In this document: positions 1 to 8,397 of the stretch, one piece after another
Numbering within the stretch: position 1 is the first letter of the stretch
How the letters are laid out: every line of letters starts with the position of its first letter
Assembly: GCA_030625575.1 (NCBI GenBank)
Contig: DAOUQP010000008.1
Span: 1 to 33,621 of the forward strand
DNA from: Eubacteriales bacterium
GTDB taxonomy: Bacteria > Bacillota > Clostridia > Peptostreptococcales > Acidaminobacteraceae
Direction: 5' to 3'
DNA length: 33,621 bases
Program-made: the position numbers and the translations under genes
The notes under the pieces: model-generated
Seen by the model: only the letters and a program-made list of their open reading frames with translations
Told to the model about the DNA's origin: nothing
The model's database searches: none

Positions 1-3
1 ATA

Positions 4-762
4 CTATCCAATTTCACAATCATTCTCCTCTTTCAATAGAATATCCATCATTTTAGATGTATTGTTCAAAAATTCCTTTGTAATTATATAATGATCTGTT
101 TCGGTATATTCAATTTCATTATATCCATTGTCGACTTCGTATATCTTGGCATTAGGATATGCCATAATTATTGGGGAATGCGTTGCGATGATAAATTGGG
201 AATTTTCTTCTACTAATTGATGTATTCTTGATAAAAGCGCCAACTGCCTTGTTGGAGATAATGCCGCTTCTGGTTCATCTAATATATATAAGCCCTCACT
301 TCCAAATCTATTCAACACCAACGACATAAAAGACTCTCCGTGCGATTGTGCATGCAGAGATTTCCCACCATATGATTCCAAAATATCACGTCCAAGTTCA
401 TCAATATTTGAAGCCACATTATAAAAACTTTCCGCTCTTAAGAAAAATCCGTTTCTCGGCATCTTAACACCTTTAGTAAGTTTCAAATACTTATTTAATA
501 CTGAATGAGTATCTTTTGTAGAAAAATTAAAGTTTCGAGATCCGCCTTCGGCATTGAATCCATACGCAATGGATATAGCTTCAAGCAATGTCGATTTCCC
601 ACTTCCATTCTCACCGATTATAAAAGTAACATTTGGATGAAACTTCAAAACAGATAATTTTTCAACCGCAGGCAAATTGAATGGATATCGTTCACTTGAA
701 ACGATGTTTTCCTTTAACAATTCAACTTCTCTAATATATTGGTTAAATTTATTTTCAATCAT
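4..762 (-). CDS. AAA family ATPase (ABC/SMC-like fold)
   Basis: Walker A GENGSGKST, Walker B-like YILDEPEAALS, ATHSP switch motif; start placed at 762 after GGAGG RBS rather than ORF-track start 774. Confidence 0.8.
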   Translation of the reverse strand: MIENKFNQYIREVELLKENIVSSERYPFNLPAVEKLSVLKFHPNVTFIIGENGSGKSTLLEAISIAYGFNAEGGSRNFNFSTKDTHSVLNKYLKLTKGVKMPRNGFFLRAESFYNVASNIDELGRDILESYGGKSLHAQSHGESFMSLVLNRFGSEGLYILDEPEAALSPTRQLALLSRIHQLVEENSQFIIATHSPIIMAYPNAKIYEVDNGYNEIEYTETDHYIITKEFLNNTSKMMDILLKEENDCEIG

Positions 763-820
763 AAATACCTCCAATTTCAGCTGTATTTTGCAGTTCCAAT
801 ACCAACGATGCTCATTTCGA

Positions 821-1795
821 TCACTTGCACTTTCTATACTCTAGAGTATCACCATTTTCATGACGATCTGCTCTTCCACTTAAATATAGATATTCCAAAT
901 GAGACATGGCTTCAGCAGAAGCAAACCACTTTTGCGGGTCAGGAAAGTCTGTCCATTTTTTAACACTTAGAGACCATATCATCCTCGATGCAACATCCCT
1001 TATACTGACCCAATCTTCACTGATGATTACTTCGATTTCTTCAAGACGTTCTTCATGATGTCCTCTCAACTCTTCAATACGTTTTTTATGATTTGTTATT
1101 ATCTTTCGATGGGATGGTAAAACAATATCGATATCCATGGATTTAACCTTCTCCAAGCTCTTAAAATACACATCTAAAATATTCCATTCAAAGCCCCAAA
1201 ATGCAATATTGGGAGTTATCGGATCAAGAATGTGATCCCCGGATATCAAAAGTTTATAATCAGGTTCATATAGTGCAATATGACCAGGTGTATGACCTGG
1301 AATATCGATAACTTTGAAATTGTATTTTCCAATTTTAATCTCATCACCCTCTTCAAGACCATGAAATTGAATTTCTGTTTTGGGACAATACTTGTATCCT
1401 GGATGATGTCCAAAATCAATTCCATCCTTGACTAAATCCATCATCACTGCTCTTTTTTGAAAATCTTCCCAATATGATTCCTTGGTCATCTCGTTGATCA
1501 TTTCACCGTCTATTTTACCTGTGAAAATCTCCACTCCAGATTTATTCAACTCCGCCGCCAGTCCACTGTGATCGGAATGCAGATGTGTCACAAAGAGTTT
1601 TACATTCTCAAGTGGTATATCAAGCTCATCAAGGGCATCAAATAACGCTTTACGGCACTCGGGCGCATTGAAACCAGTGTCGACCACAAGACATTCTTCT
1701 TCACCAATAATAAAATAGCTGTTGATAGCTTTTAAAGGGTTGTTCAATAGCGGTATCTCAACTTGATATATATCTTTATAAATTTCTTTCATCAT
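821..1795 (-). CDS. MBL-fold metallo-hydrolase
   Basis: THLHSDHSGL metal-binding motif, DTGFN, PGHTPGH, SGDHIL. Confidence 0.85.
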   Translation of the reverse strand: MMKEIYKDIYQVEIPLLNNPLKAINSYFIIGEEECLVVDTGFNAPECRKALFDALDELDIPLENVKLFVTHLHSDHSGLAAELNKSGVEIFTGKIDGEMINEMTKESYWEDFQKRAVMMDLVKDGIDFGHHPGYKYCPKTEIQFHGLEEGDEIKIGKYNFKVIDIPGHTPGHIALYEPDYKLLISGDHILDPITPNIAFWGFEWNILDVYFKSLEKVKSMDIDIVLPSHRKIITNHKKRIEELRGHHEERLEEIEVIISEDWVSIRDVASRMIWSLSVKKWTDFPDPQKWFASAEAMSHLEYLYLSGRADRHENGDTLEYRKCK

Positions 1796-1825
1796 TTCAC
1801 ATCCAATAAGTATTTTAGTTAATAA

Positions 1826-2719
1826 TTAAAGCATTCTATATCGTTCATCTCTAAGGTATCCTTCACCATTTATGAATTTACTTAGTTCCTTCAGAATTTT
1901 TTCTTTATCTCTATTCAAAGTTCCACCTAGCGGCACATAATTAGATGCGTGATTTGATCTAAAGATGCAATTTGAAACTTCGAGATTATTTACAAATTCA
2001 TGGGTTTCAATCAACACTTGCTCCGGAGTCAAAAGCTCCATTTCTCCTGTAATGATTTTTCTTTGAATTTCCGTTTCATCTTCGACCATCAATGTTAGAA
2101 GCCCTACATAATGAGGATTGATTGCAGAAACAACCTTGGCCGATTCAACAGCATGTTCTTTCGACATTTCTACTCCGCCAATTCCAGATATAAGAGTAAC
2201 TGAAAGCTTCATTCCACATTCAATGGCTTTCCTGCCGGCTTCTATCATTTCATCAGAAGTAACACCTTTATTGATTGTTTTTAAAATTTCATCGCTGCCT
2301 GATTCAATTCCTACATATAGCATATCAAGTCCATGTTCTTTAAGCATTTTTATGTCTTCACCGCTTTTACCAATAATATCTCTTGGAGTTGCATATGAAG
2401 AAATCCTTTCGCATTCTGGAAATAAATCTTTTATTTCTTGAAGAATCTCTACAAGATTTGATGTTTTAAGCACAAAAGCATCTCCGTCTGCTAAAAATAT
2501 TCTTTTTACCGATTTATACATTTCCCTTGCTTCTCTTAATTCTTTCTTGATTGAATCGACATCTTTGATTCTAAATTCCTTCCCCTTGTACATGCTGCAA
2601 AATGTGCATTTATTATAAGAACATCCAATAGTGACTTGGATTATCAAACTACCAGCTTCACTAGGCGGTCTATATACCACACCTTCATATTCCAAACCTT
2701 CTCCACCTTTCATTGACAT
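1826..2719 (-). CDS. Radical SAM protein
   Basis: GCSYNKCTFC cluster motif (CX4CX2C), FLADGDAF, GIESGSDEIL, radical SAM barrel signatures. Confidence 0.8.
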   Translation of the reverse strand: MSMKGGEGLEYEGVVYRPPSEAGSLIIQVTIGCSYNKCTFCSMYKGKEFRIKDVDSIKKELREAREMYKSVKRIFLADGDAFVLKTSNLVEILQEIKDLFPECERISSYATPRDIIGKSGEDIKMLKEHGLDMLYVGIESGSDEILKTINKGVTSDEMIEAGRKAIECGMKLSVTLISGIGGVEMSKEHAVESAKVVSAINPHYVGLLTLMVEDETEIQRKIITGEMELLTPEQVLIETHEFVNNLEVSNCIFRSNHASNYVPLGGTLNRDKEKILKELSKFINGEGYLRDERYRML

Positions 2720-2793
2720 TCATCGATGATTTCTTTCTTCAATGATTATGTTATTTGATTTTTCAATATATTTCAACTGATTTAATTTTGGAA

Positions 2794-2820
2794 CAAAAAA
2801 CAGGCTTGTTAAGCCTGTCA
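2794..2820 (-). terminator. Rho-independent terminator at the end of the opp-like operon
   Basis: ACAGGCTT/AAGCCTGT stem (2800-2807 / 2811-2818), GTT loop, T-run on minus strand; overlaps stop codon of 2818-3042. Confidence 0.75.
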
Positions 2821-3042
2821 ATTAAATCTAGCTATTAAAATCATAAGTGCTATGGCAATAAAAACTATTGTCAGAACACCTCTGATTTTTTTAATTTTTT
2901 TTGGATCGAGGGAAGTGTATTTCGGATGAAGCTCTCCTTCGCAAAATGGACACTGCGTCATATGGTCAAGTACATCCCTTTTGCAATGAGGACATTGAAC
3001 TAGGTGTTTTTCGTATCTTGTCTTTGATTTTTTCTTATTCAA
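2818..3042 (-). CDS. Small zinc-ribbon protein with C-terminal TM helix
   Basis: CPHC..CPFC zinc-ribbon pairs followed by a hydrophobic C-terminal segment. Confidence 0.65.
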   Translation of the reverse strand: MNKKKSKTRYEKHLVQCPHCKRDVLDHMTQCPFCEGELHPKYTSLDPKKIKKIRGVLTIVFIAIALMILIARFN

Positions 3043-3053
3043 AATCTTCCTCC

Positions 3054-3308
3054 TTATGGCTTAAGCCAAATTTTCGTAGAAAAAAGGATAAACAGGAAAA
3101 ATGCTCCGATGAAAATAAGGCCTATTATAAGTCCTGCCAATAAAGCGCTTTTTATTATTGAGATTGTTTCTTTTTTTGTCAAATTCAAATCGGATCTTTC
3201 GACAGATCCAGAAGCACTTCTTTTTTTTCTATACCAAGGAGCACCTTCAAAATTCATGTCGGCAATTACCCGTCCATCATCCTCTTTATTGTTTTTATCA
3301 TCAACCAT
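3054..3308 (-). CDS. Small membrane protein of unknown function
   Basis: 84-aa ORF, same strand, short gaps to neighbours, C-terminal TM helix. Confidence 0.55.
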   Translation of the reverse strand: MVDDKNNKEDDGRVIADMNFEGAPWYRKKRSASGSVERSDLNLTKKETISIIKSALLAGLIIGLIFIGAFFLFILFSTKIWLKP

Positions 3309-3324
3309 ATTATTTCCCCAATCC

Positions 3325-4362
3325 TTATTCTTTCAAAGATTTTCCAGTATAAAGGTGACACGCTACTGTATGTCCTTTTTTGACTTCCAACATCTCAGGA
3401 ATCTGAGTTTTACATATATCCATACACTCTCTGCATCTCGTGTGAAATTTACATCCTGATGGAGGATTCGAAGGTGAAGGTATGTTTCCTTCAAGAATAA
3501 TTCTTTCATTTCTCACATCCGGATCTGAAACAGGAATAGCACTGAATAATGCTTTAGTATACGGATGCAAAGGTTCAGAAAATATCGACTCTTTATCCGA
3601 ATATTCTACAAGATTACCAAGATACATAACTCCAACATTATCTGAAATATGCTCTACAACAGATAAATCATGAGATATGAACAAATATGTGAGATCGTAT
3701 TTTTCCTGAAGTTCCATCAACAGATTAATTATCTGCGCTTGTACTGAAACATCCAATGCAGAGACAGGTTCATCACAAACAATAAAATCCGGATTCAAAG
3801 CAATAGCACGAGCTATACATATTCTCTGTCTTTGACCTCCTGAAAATTCATGAGGATAGCGGCTCTTATGATAAGGTTGCAGACCACAATCTATCATCAC
3901 TTTTGAAATATATTCATCAAATTCTTCTTTTGGAATCAATTTATTATCTTTAACTGCTTCACCAATAATTTCACCTACCGGCATTCTTGGAGAAAGACTC
4001 GAATAAGGATCTTGAAAAATAATCTGGATTTTAGGTCTCATTTTTCTCAAATCTTTTCTATTGAGTTCATGAATGTCTATTCCTTGGAAAACAACTTGCC
4101 CATCAGTCTTATCGGTCAATCTGAGAATCGTCTTGCCGATGGTTGTTTTACCACATCCAGATTCACCTACTAATCCCATCGTCGTTCCCTTTTTAATACT
4201 AAAACTTACATCATCTACAGCCTTTACATAAGATTTAGCCTTCATAAAAACATTAGAAGTAACAGGATAATACTTTTTTAAGTTTTTAACTTTGAGTACT
4301 TCGTCATCAAAACCAATTTCACCATTAGTTGAATTATCATTTATAGAAGCTCTTTCAATCAT
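3325..4362 (-). CDS. Oligo/dipeptide ABC transporter ATP-binding protein (OppF/DppF-like)
   Basis: GESGCGKTT, SGGQRQR, CDEPVSALDVSVQ, C-terminal oligopeptide ABC tail with Cys motif. Confidence 0.93.
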   Translation of the reverse strand: MIERASINDNSTNGEIGFDDEVLKVKNLKKYYPVTSNVFMKAKSYVKAVDDVSFSIKKGTTMGLVGESGCGKTTIGKTILRLTDKTDGQVVFQGIDIHELNRKDLRKMRPKIQIIFQDPYSSLSPRMPVGEIIGEAVKDNKLIPKEEFDEYISKVMIDCGLQPYHKSRYPHEFSGGQRQRICIARAIALNPDFIVCDEPVSALDVSVQAQIINLLMELQEKYDLTYLFISHDLSVVEHISDNVGVMYLGNLVEYSDKESIFSEPLHPYTKALFSAIPVSDPDVRNERIILEGNIPSPSNPPSGCKFHTRCRECMDICKTQIPEMLEVKKGHTVACHLYTGKSLKE

Positions 4363-5536
4363 TTTGCTCCCCCTTATCTTTCAAATACCTATAGCATGTG
4401 ACCATATGGGTATCAGAAAGGAAGATTTGAGGAGGATATTCCCCATTACATGCATCTATCGCCCTATCACATCGATCTCTAAAATAACAATAATTCGGCA
4501 TGTCGACAGGATTTGGAACTGAACCCGGTATACTAAAGAGTTTTCCTGATTTTTTATCCCCTATACCAGGTCGACTTGCCATCAGTCCAATAGTGTATGG
4601 ATGTGAAGGGTTATGAAATATTTCGTGCGCTGTCCCTTTTTCCACAACTTTTCCCGCATACATAACTACTACTTCATCTGCCATCTCCGCTATAACACCT
4701 AAATCATGTGTAATCAGCATAATACTACTATTGATTCTATCTTTTAAATTTCTTAACAAATCCATGATTTGCGCTTGAATTGTAACATCAAGAGCAGTCG
4801 TCGGTTCATCAGCAATAATGAGTTTAGGATCACACGACAAAGCCATGGCAATAACTATTCTTTGACGCATGCCTCCTGAAAGTTCATGAGGATACATTTT
4901 ATAAATCTTCTCCACGTCAGGTATCCCAACCATTTTAATCATTTCCAGCGTACGTGATTTCACATCTTCTTTACTCATTTCTGGATTATGGAGTTCTATT
5001 ACTTCATTAATTTGCAGTCCAATTCTAAAAACAGGATTTAAGCTTGTCATTGGTTCTTGAAATATCATCGCTATTTCATTCCCTCTGATATCCTGCATTT
5101 TTTCTGTAGGAATCTTGACTATATCATAAATAGCTTTATCAAAATCAAATCGAATTTCTCCATCGACAATCTGTCCTTGAGGTCGTTGAACCAATTGCAT
5201 TATCGATAAACTTGTCACAGATTTCCCACAACCTGATTCACCAACTATTCCAACTGTTTTTCCCTTTGGAACATTAAAAGTTACACCGCTTACCGACTTC
5301 ACAACTCCTATATCAGTAAAAAAGTAAGTATGCAAATTTTCAACTTCAAGCAAATTGTTGGAATTTTTCATTTCTGTAGTATATTCAGATTCTGGAACGT
5401 TTTTACGATTTTTAATTTTTTCAAATTCATCAGTTATTCTTCTATTTTCTTTAGCGATTCTTCTAGCATCTTTAGCAGAAATGTAATCGCTGCTTTTATT
5501 AGTTGCTTTTTTTGTAGTTTTTTTGCTGTTTTTCAT
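4355..5536 (-). CDS. Oligo/dipeptide ABC transporter ATP-binding protein (OppD/DppD-like) with Lys-rich N-terminal extension
   Basis: GESGCGKSVT, SGGMRQR, ADEPTTALDVTIQ; 8-nt overlap with next gene. Confidence 0.93.
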   Translation of the reverse strand: MKNSKKTTKKATNKSSDYISAKDARRIAKENRRITDEFEKIKNRKNVPESEYTTEMKNSNNLLEVENLHTYFFTDIGVVKSVSGVTFNVPKGKTVGIVGESGCGKSVTSLSIMQLVQRPQGQIVDGEIRFDFDKAIYDIVKIPTEKMQDIRGNEIAMIFQEPMTSLNPVFRIGLQINEVIELHNPEMSKEDVKSRTLEMIKMVGIPDVEKIYKMYPHELSGGMRQRIVIAMALSCDPKLIIADEPTTALDVTIQAQIMDLLRNLKDRINSSIMLITHDLGVIAEMADEVVVMYAGKVVEKGTAHEIFHNPSHPYTIGLMASRPGIGDKKSGKLFSIPGSVPNPVDMPNYCYFRDRCDRAIDACNGEYPPQIFLSDTHMVTCYRYLKDKGEQND

Positions 5537-5543
5537 AATCCAC

Positions 5544-7334
5544 CTACCGTTTCATCTTAGGGTCAAATGCATCTCTAAGCCCGTCACCAACAAAGTTGAA
5601 TCCAAGTACCGTCAATAGAATCAGCATTCCAGCAGGTATCCAAACAAACCAGAAATTAGTCATTTCATATGCTGTGCTGACACCACTGATTATATTTCCC
5701 CATGAAGCATATGGAAACTTGACGCCCAACCCCAAAAAGCTTAAAGTTGATTCATAAATAATAATTCCACCAAGTCCAAGTGTAGCCAATACAATCAACT
5801 GAGGAATAACATTAGGTATCAGATGTTTGAAAATTCTTCTAGAAATCCTCAAACCTGTTGCCTCAGCGGCAATCATGAATTCTTGTTCTCTAAGCGAAAG
5901 TATTTGACCTCTGACCATTCTTGCAATTCCAGGCCAACTCATGACTCCCAAAATCAACATCAAATAGTAAATCCTAATTTTAGGATCTATATCCAACGCA
6001 TCCATAACAGAACCAATGATGATCAATAACGGCATGAATGGTATGCAATTGAAAACGTCAACAATTCGCATGATTACCATATCTGTCAACTTTCCAAAAT
6101 AACCTGCAATTCCACCCATGACAACACCGATTATCGTTTCTAAGAATACAACAATAAATCCAATGACAAGTGAAATTTTACCACCGTACATCAATCTTGT
6201 TAATACGTCCATACCATGTTGATCCGTGCCCAACCAATGCTTTAATGAAGGTTGCTCATGTATAGAAATCAAATGCGTATTTGTAAGTTTTTTGACTGTA
6301 TACATATTATTGTTTCTTAAGATATTATATTCAATGTCTTCACCATGTTCATCTGGATAAACAAAAGAAGAAGCTCCACTCATTATCGTTTTTATAAGTT
6401 CTTTTTTGAATTCAATGCTTAAAAAAACATCTTGAGAAATAGATTTTATAGAAAACTCTGAAGCAAGTGCATAAGGCTCTTTCCCATCTGGTTTTATGTG
6501 ATTCACACTTATCGAATACTCATCTCTGATTAATTCATATCTCTCTCCATTATACTCAAAGATACTCACTTCATCGTCCATCAATGCTTTCCTTAAGAAA
6601 TATTTGAATTCATATGTAACTTCAATATCTTTAGTTGCTTTTTCCATTATCAACAGCGATTCAAAAGCTACATTTTGAGTCGATTCTAAAATATAGTTTC
6701 TTCCATCTTTATCTAAAACATATATTTTGCTATTATATTTAAAATACGTCTCACCTTGTTCAATAGCTGTTTTAATATAATTATTAATTTCTTCAGGCAT
6801 TTCAATGCCTTCATGTAGATTCACACTTAAAATATTCCTAAAATACGTTATTTTCGCAATCGGTTCTAAACAAAAAATAGAATAAAAATCTTTACCTTCT
6901 TCACTTATATGATATTTTATATCATCAAGTATAAAATTAGTCTCGCCTTTATTTTTAGCAAGTATAAATTTTGAATGCATATTTGAATTGTAAATATTTT
7001 CATCAGATGATGTATACCTGTACTGTTCATTCAACGAGAGACTTACATACTCCTTCGACATAGTACCGATATGTTTAAAAACCTGCGTTTCATCATATGG
7101 CGAGAAAAATCCACCTATAAATGAAAATATGAACATAAATAAAATTATAATAAAACCTATGATTGCTAATCTATTCCTAAGAAATCTCTTTATAACCAAC
7201 ATTCCTGGGGACAAGACTTTGACTCTTTGAACATTTGATAAACTATTATCTTCTGAATTCGCTTGGTAAGATGTTTCTTCACTCTTATCATTTTTATTGA
7301 TTGATTTATCGTCTTTTTTATTTTCATTATCCAT
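5544..7334 (-). CDS. Peptide ABC transporter permease (OppC/DppC-like) with large extracytoplasmic insertion
   Basis: N-terminal OppC TM segment, HWLGTDQHGMDVLTRLMYGG and permease core EATGLRISRRIFKHLIPNV; 596 aa, with about 250 aa inserted after TM1. Confidence 0.9.
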   Translation of the reverse strand: MDNENKKDDKSINKNDKSEETSYQANSEDNSLSNVQRVKVLSPGMLVIKRFLRNRLAIIGFIIILFMFIFSFIGGFFSPYDETQVFKHIGTMSKEYVSLSLNEQYRYTSSDENIYNSNMHSKFILAKNKGETNFILDDIKYHISEEGKDFYSIFCLEPIAKITYFRNILSVNLHEGIEMPEEINNYIKTAIEQGETYFKYNSKIYVLDKDGRNYILESTQNVAFESLLIMEKATKDIEVTYEFKYFLRKALMDDEVSIFEYNGERYELIRDEYSISVNHIKPDGKEPYALASEFSIKSISQDVFLSIEFKKELIKTIMSGASSFVYPDEHGEDIEYNILRNNNMYTVKKLTNTHLISIHEQPSLKHWLGTDQHGMDVLTRLMYGGKISLVIGFIVVFLETIIGVVMGGIAGYFGKLTDMVIMRIVDVFNCIPFMPLLIIIGSVMDALDIDPKIRIYYLMLILGVMSWPGIARMVRGQILSLREQEFMIAAEATGLRISRRIFKHLIPNVIPQLIVLATLGLGGIIIYESTLSFLGLGVKFPYASWGNIISGVSTAYEMTNFWFVWIPAGMLILLTVLGFNFVGDGLRDAFDPKMKR

Positions 7335-7345
7335 AACTAGCCCCC

Positions 7346-8332
7346 CTAACTCACTCTGACTCTTGGATCAACTACAGCATATAGAATATCGGCGATCAAA
7401 GTTCCTAAAAGTGTTAGAAACGCCATGAATACCATGTAAAACATGGTGAATGGAATATCTCCACTGACCATAGCTAAATAACCTGTATACCCAATGCCAG
7501 GTATCTGAAATAATGTCTCCGTTATCAGCGCACCTGCAAAAAGCCCAGGTAAAGTTCCCCCTAGAATAGTTACTATTGGAATCAATGTATTTCTGAAAGC
7601 ATGATAATTTACTACTCTTTTTTCTGATAGACCCTTAGCTCTAGCAGTTCTGATATAATCAGAATTCAACACTTCAAGCATATTTGTCCTAGTATATCTC
7701 ATCAAACCTCCAACGCCGACAATTGTCAGTGTCAAGATAGGCAAAATAAAATGTATGGCAATATCAAAAAATTGATCAAAACCGCTTAACAATTCGTAGT
7801 ACCTTCCAACTTTTCCATACAGAGGCAGCCAACCAAGCCATGCAGAAAAAATCAGTTTAAGTATAGTGGCAAAGAAAAACGCCGGTAGTGAAATACCTAA
7901 CAACGCAAGGACTGTAATAGTATAATCTGAACGACTATATTGTTTTCTTGCTGCTAGTATACCAAGTGGTATTGCAATAAAAATTTGAAGTATAAAAGCA
8001 ATCGATCCCAGTTTAAATGAATCCCAAATAACAGATTGAAATTTTTCAACAACCGGTACATTGAATTGCCATGAATCACCAAAATCTCCATGAATAGCAT
8101 TACTGGCCCATTGCATGAATCCTTCTAAAATTCCTTTATCCATACCGTATGTTGTATTTAACTGAGCTAACCAATCAGCGTAACTTTTAGCTCCTGGCAT
8201 TTGTGAGAGCATTCTCGCTTGGGTTTCAACGTAAGAAGTCGGAATACTTCTCATAATTATGTATATAATCATCGATACAAAAAATAGTAAAACTACTGAT
8301 ATCGCTATTCTTTTTATTATATATTTCCTCAT
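7346..8332 (-). CDS. Peptide ABC transporter permease (OppB/DppB-like)
   Basis: DYIRTARAKGLSEKRVVNYHAFRNTLIPIVT permease loop, six TM segments. Confidence 0.93.
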   Translation of the reverse strand: MRKYIIKRIAISVVLLFFVSMIIYIIMRSIPTSYVETQARMLSQMPGAKSYADWLAQLNTTYGMDKGILEGFMQWASNAIHGDFGDSWQFNVPVVEKFQSVIWDSFKLGSIAFILQIFIAIPLGILAARKQYSRSDYTITVLALLGISLPAFFFATILKLIFSAWLGWLPLYGKVGRYYELLSGFDQFFDIAIHFILPILTLTIVGVGGLMRYTRTNMLEVLNSDYIRTARAKGLSEKRVVNYHAFRNTLIPIVTILGGTLPGLFAGALITETLFQIPGIGYTGYLAMVSGDIPFTMFYMVFMAFLTLLGTLIADILYAVVDPRVRVS

Positions 8333-8354
8333 TTTCTACCTCTTCTCAGTAAAA

Positions 8355-8385
8355 TGAATGAGCCCACTATAAGCAGGCTCATTCA
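8355..8385 (-). other. Intercistronic 10-bp perfect stem-loop between SBP and permease genes
   Basis: TGAATGAGCC (8355-8364) and GGCTCATTCA (8376-8385) are exact reverse complements, 11-nt loop. Confidence 0.75.
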
Positions 8386-8397
8386 AACCTTTGTTTT

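Noticed and set aside
2118-2441. 107-aa plus-strand ORF inside the radical SAM gene
   Set aside because: Antisense to a well-supported CDS, low-complexity Ser/Ile composition, no RBS.
3109-3459. 116-aa plus-strand ORF (and overlapping 2901-3143, 3158-3352)
   Set aside because: Antisense shadows of the small genes and the OppF-like C-terminus; no RBS or domain.
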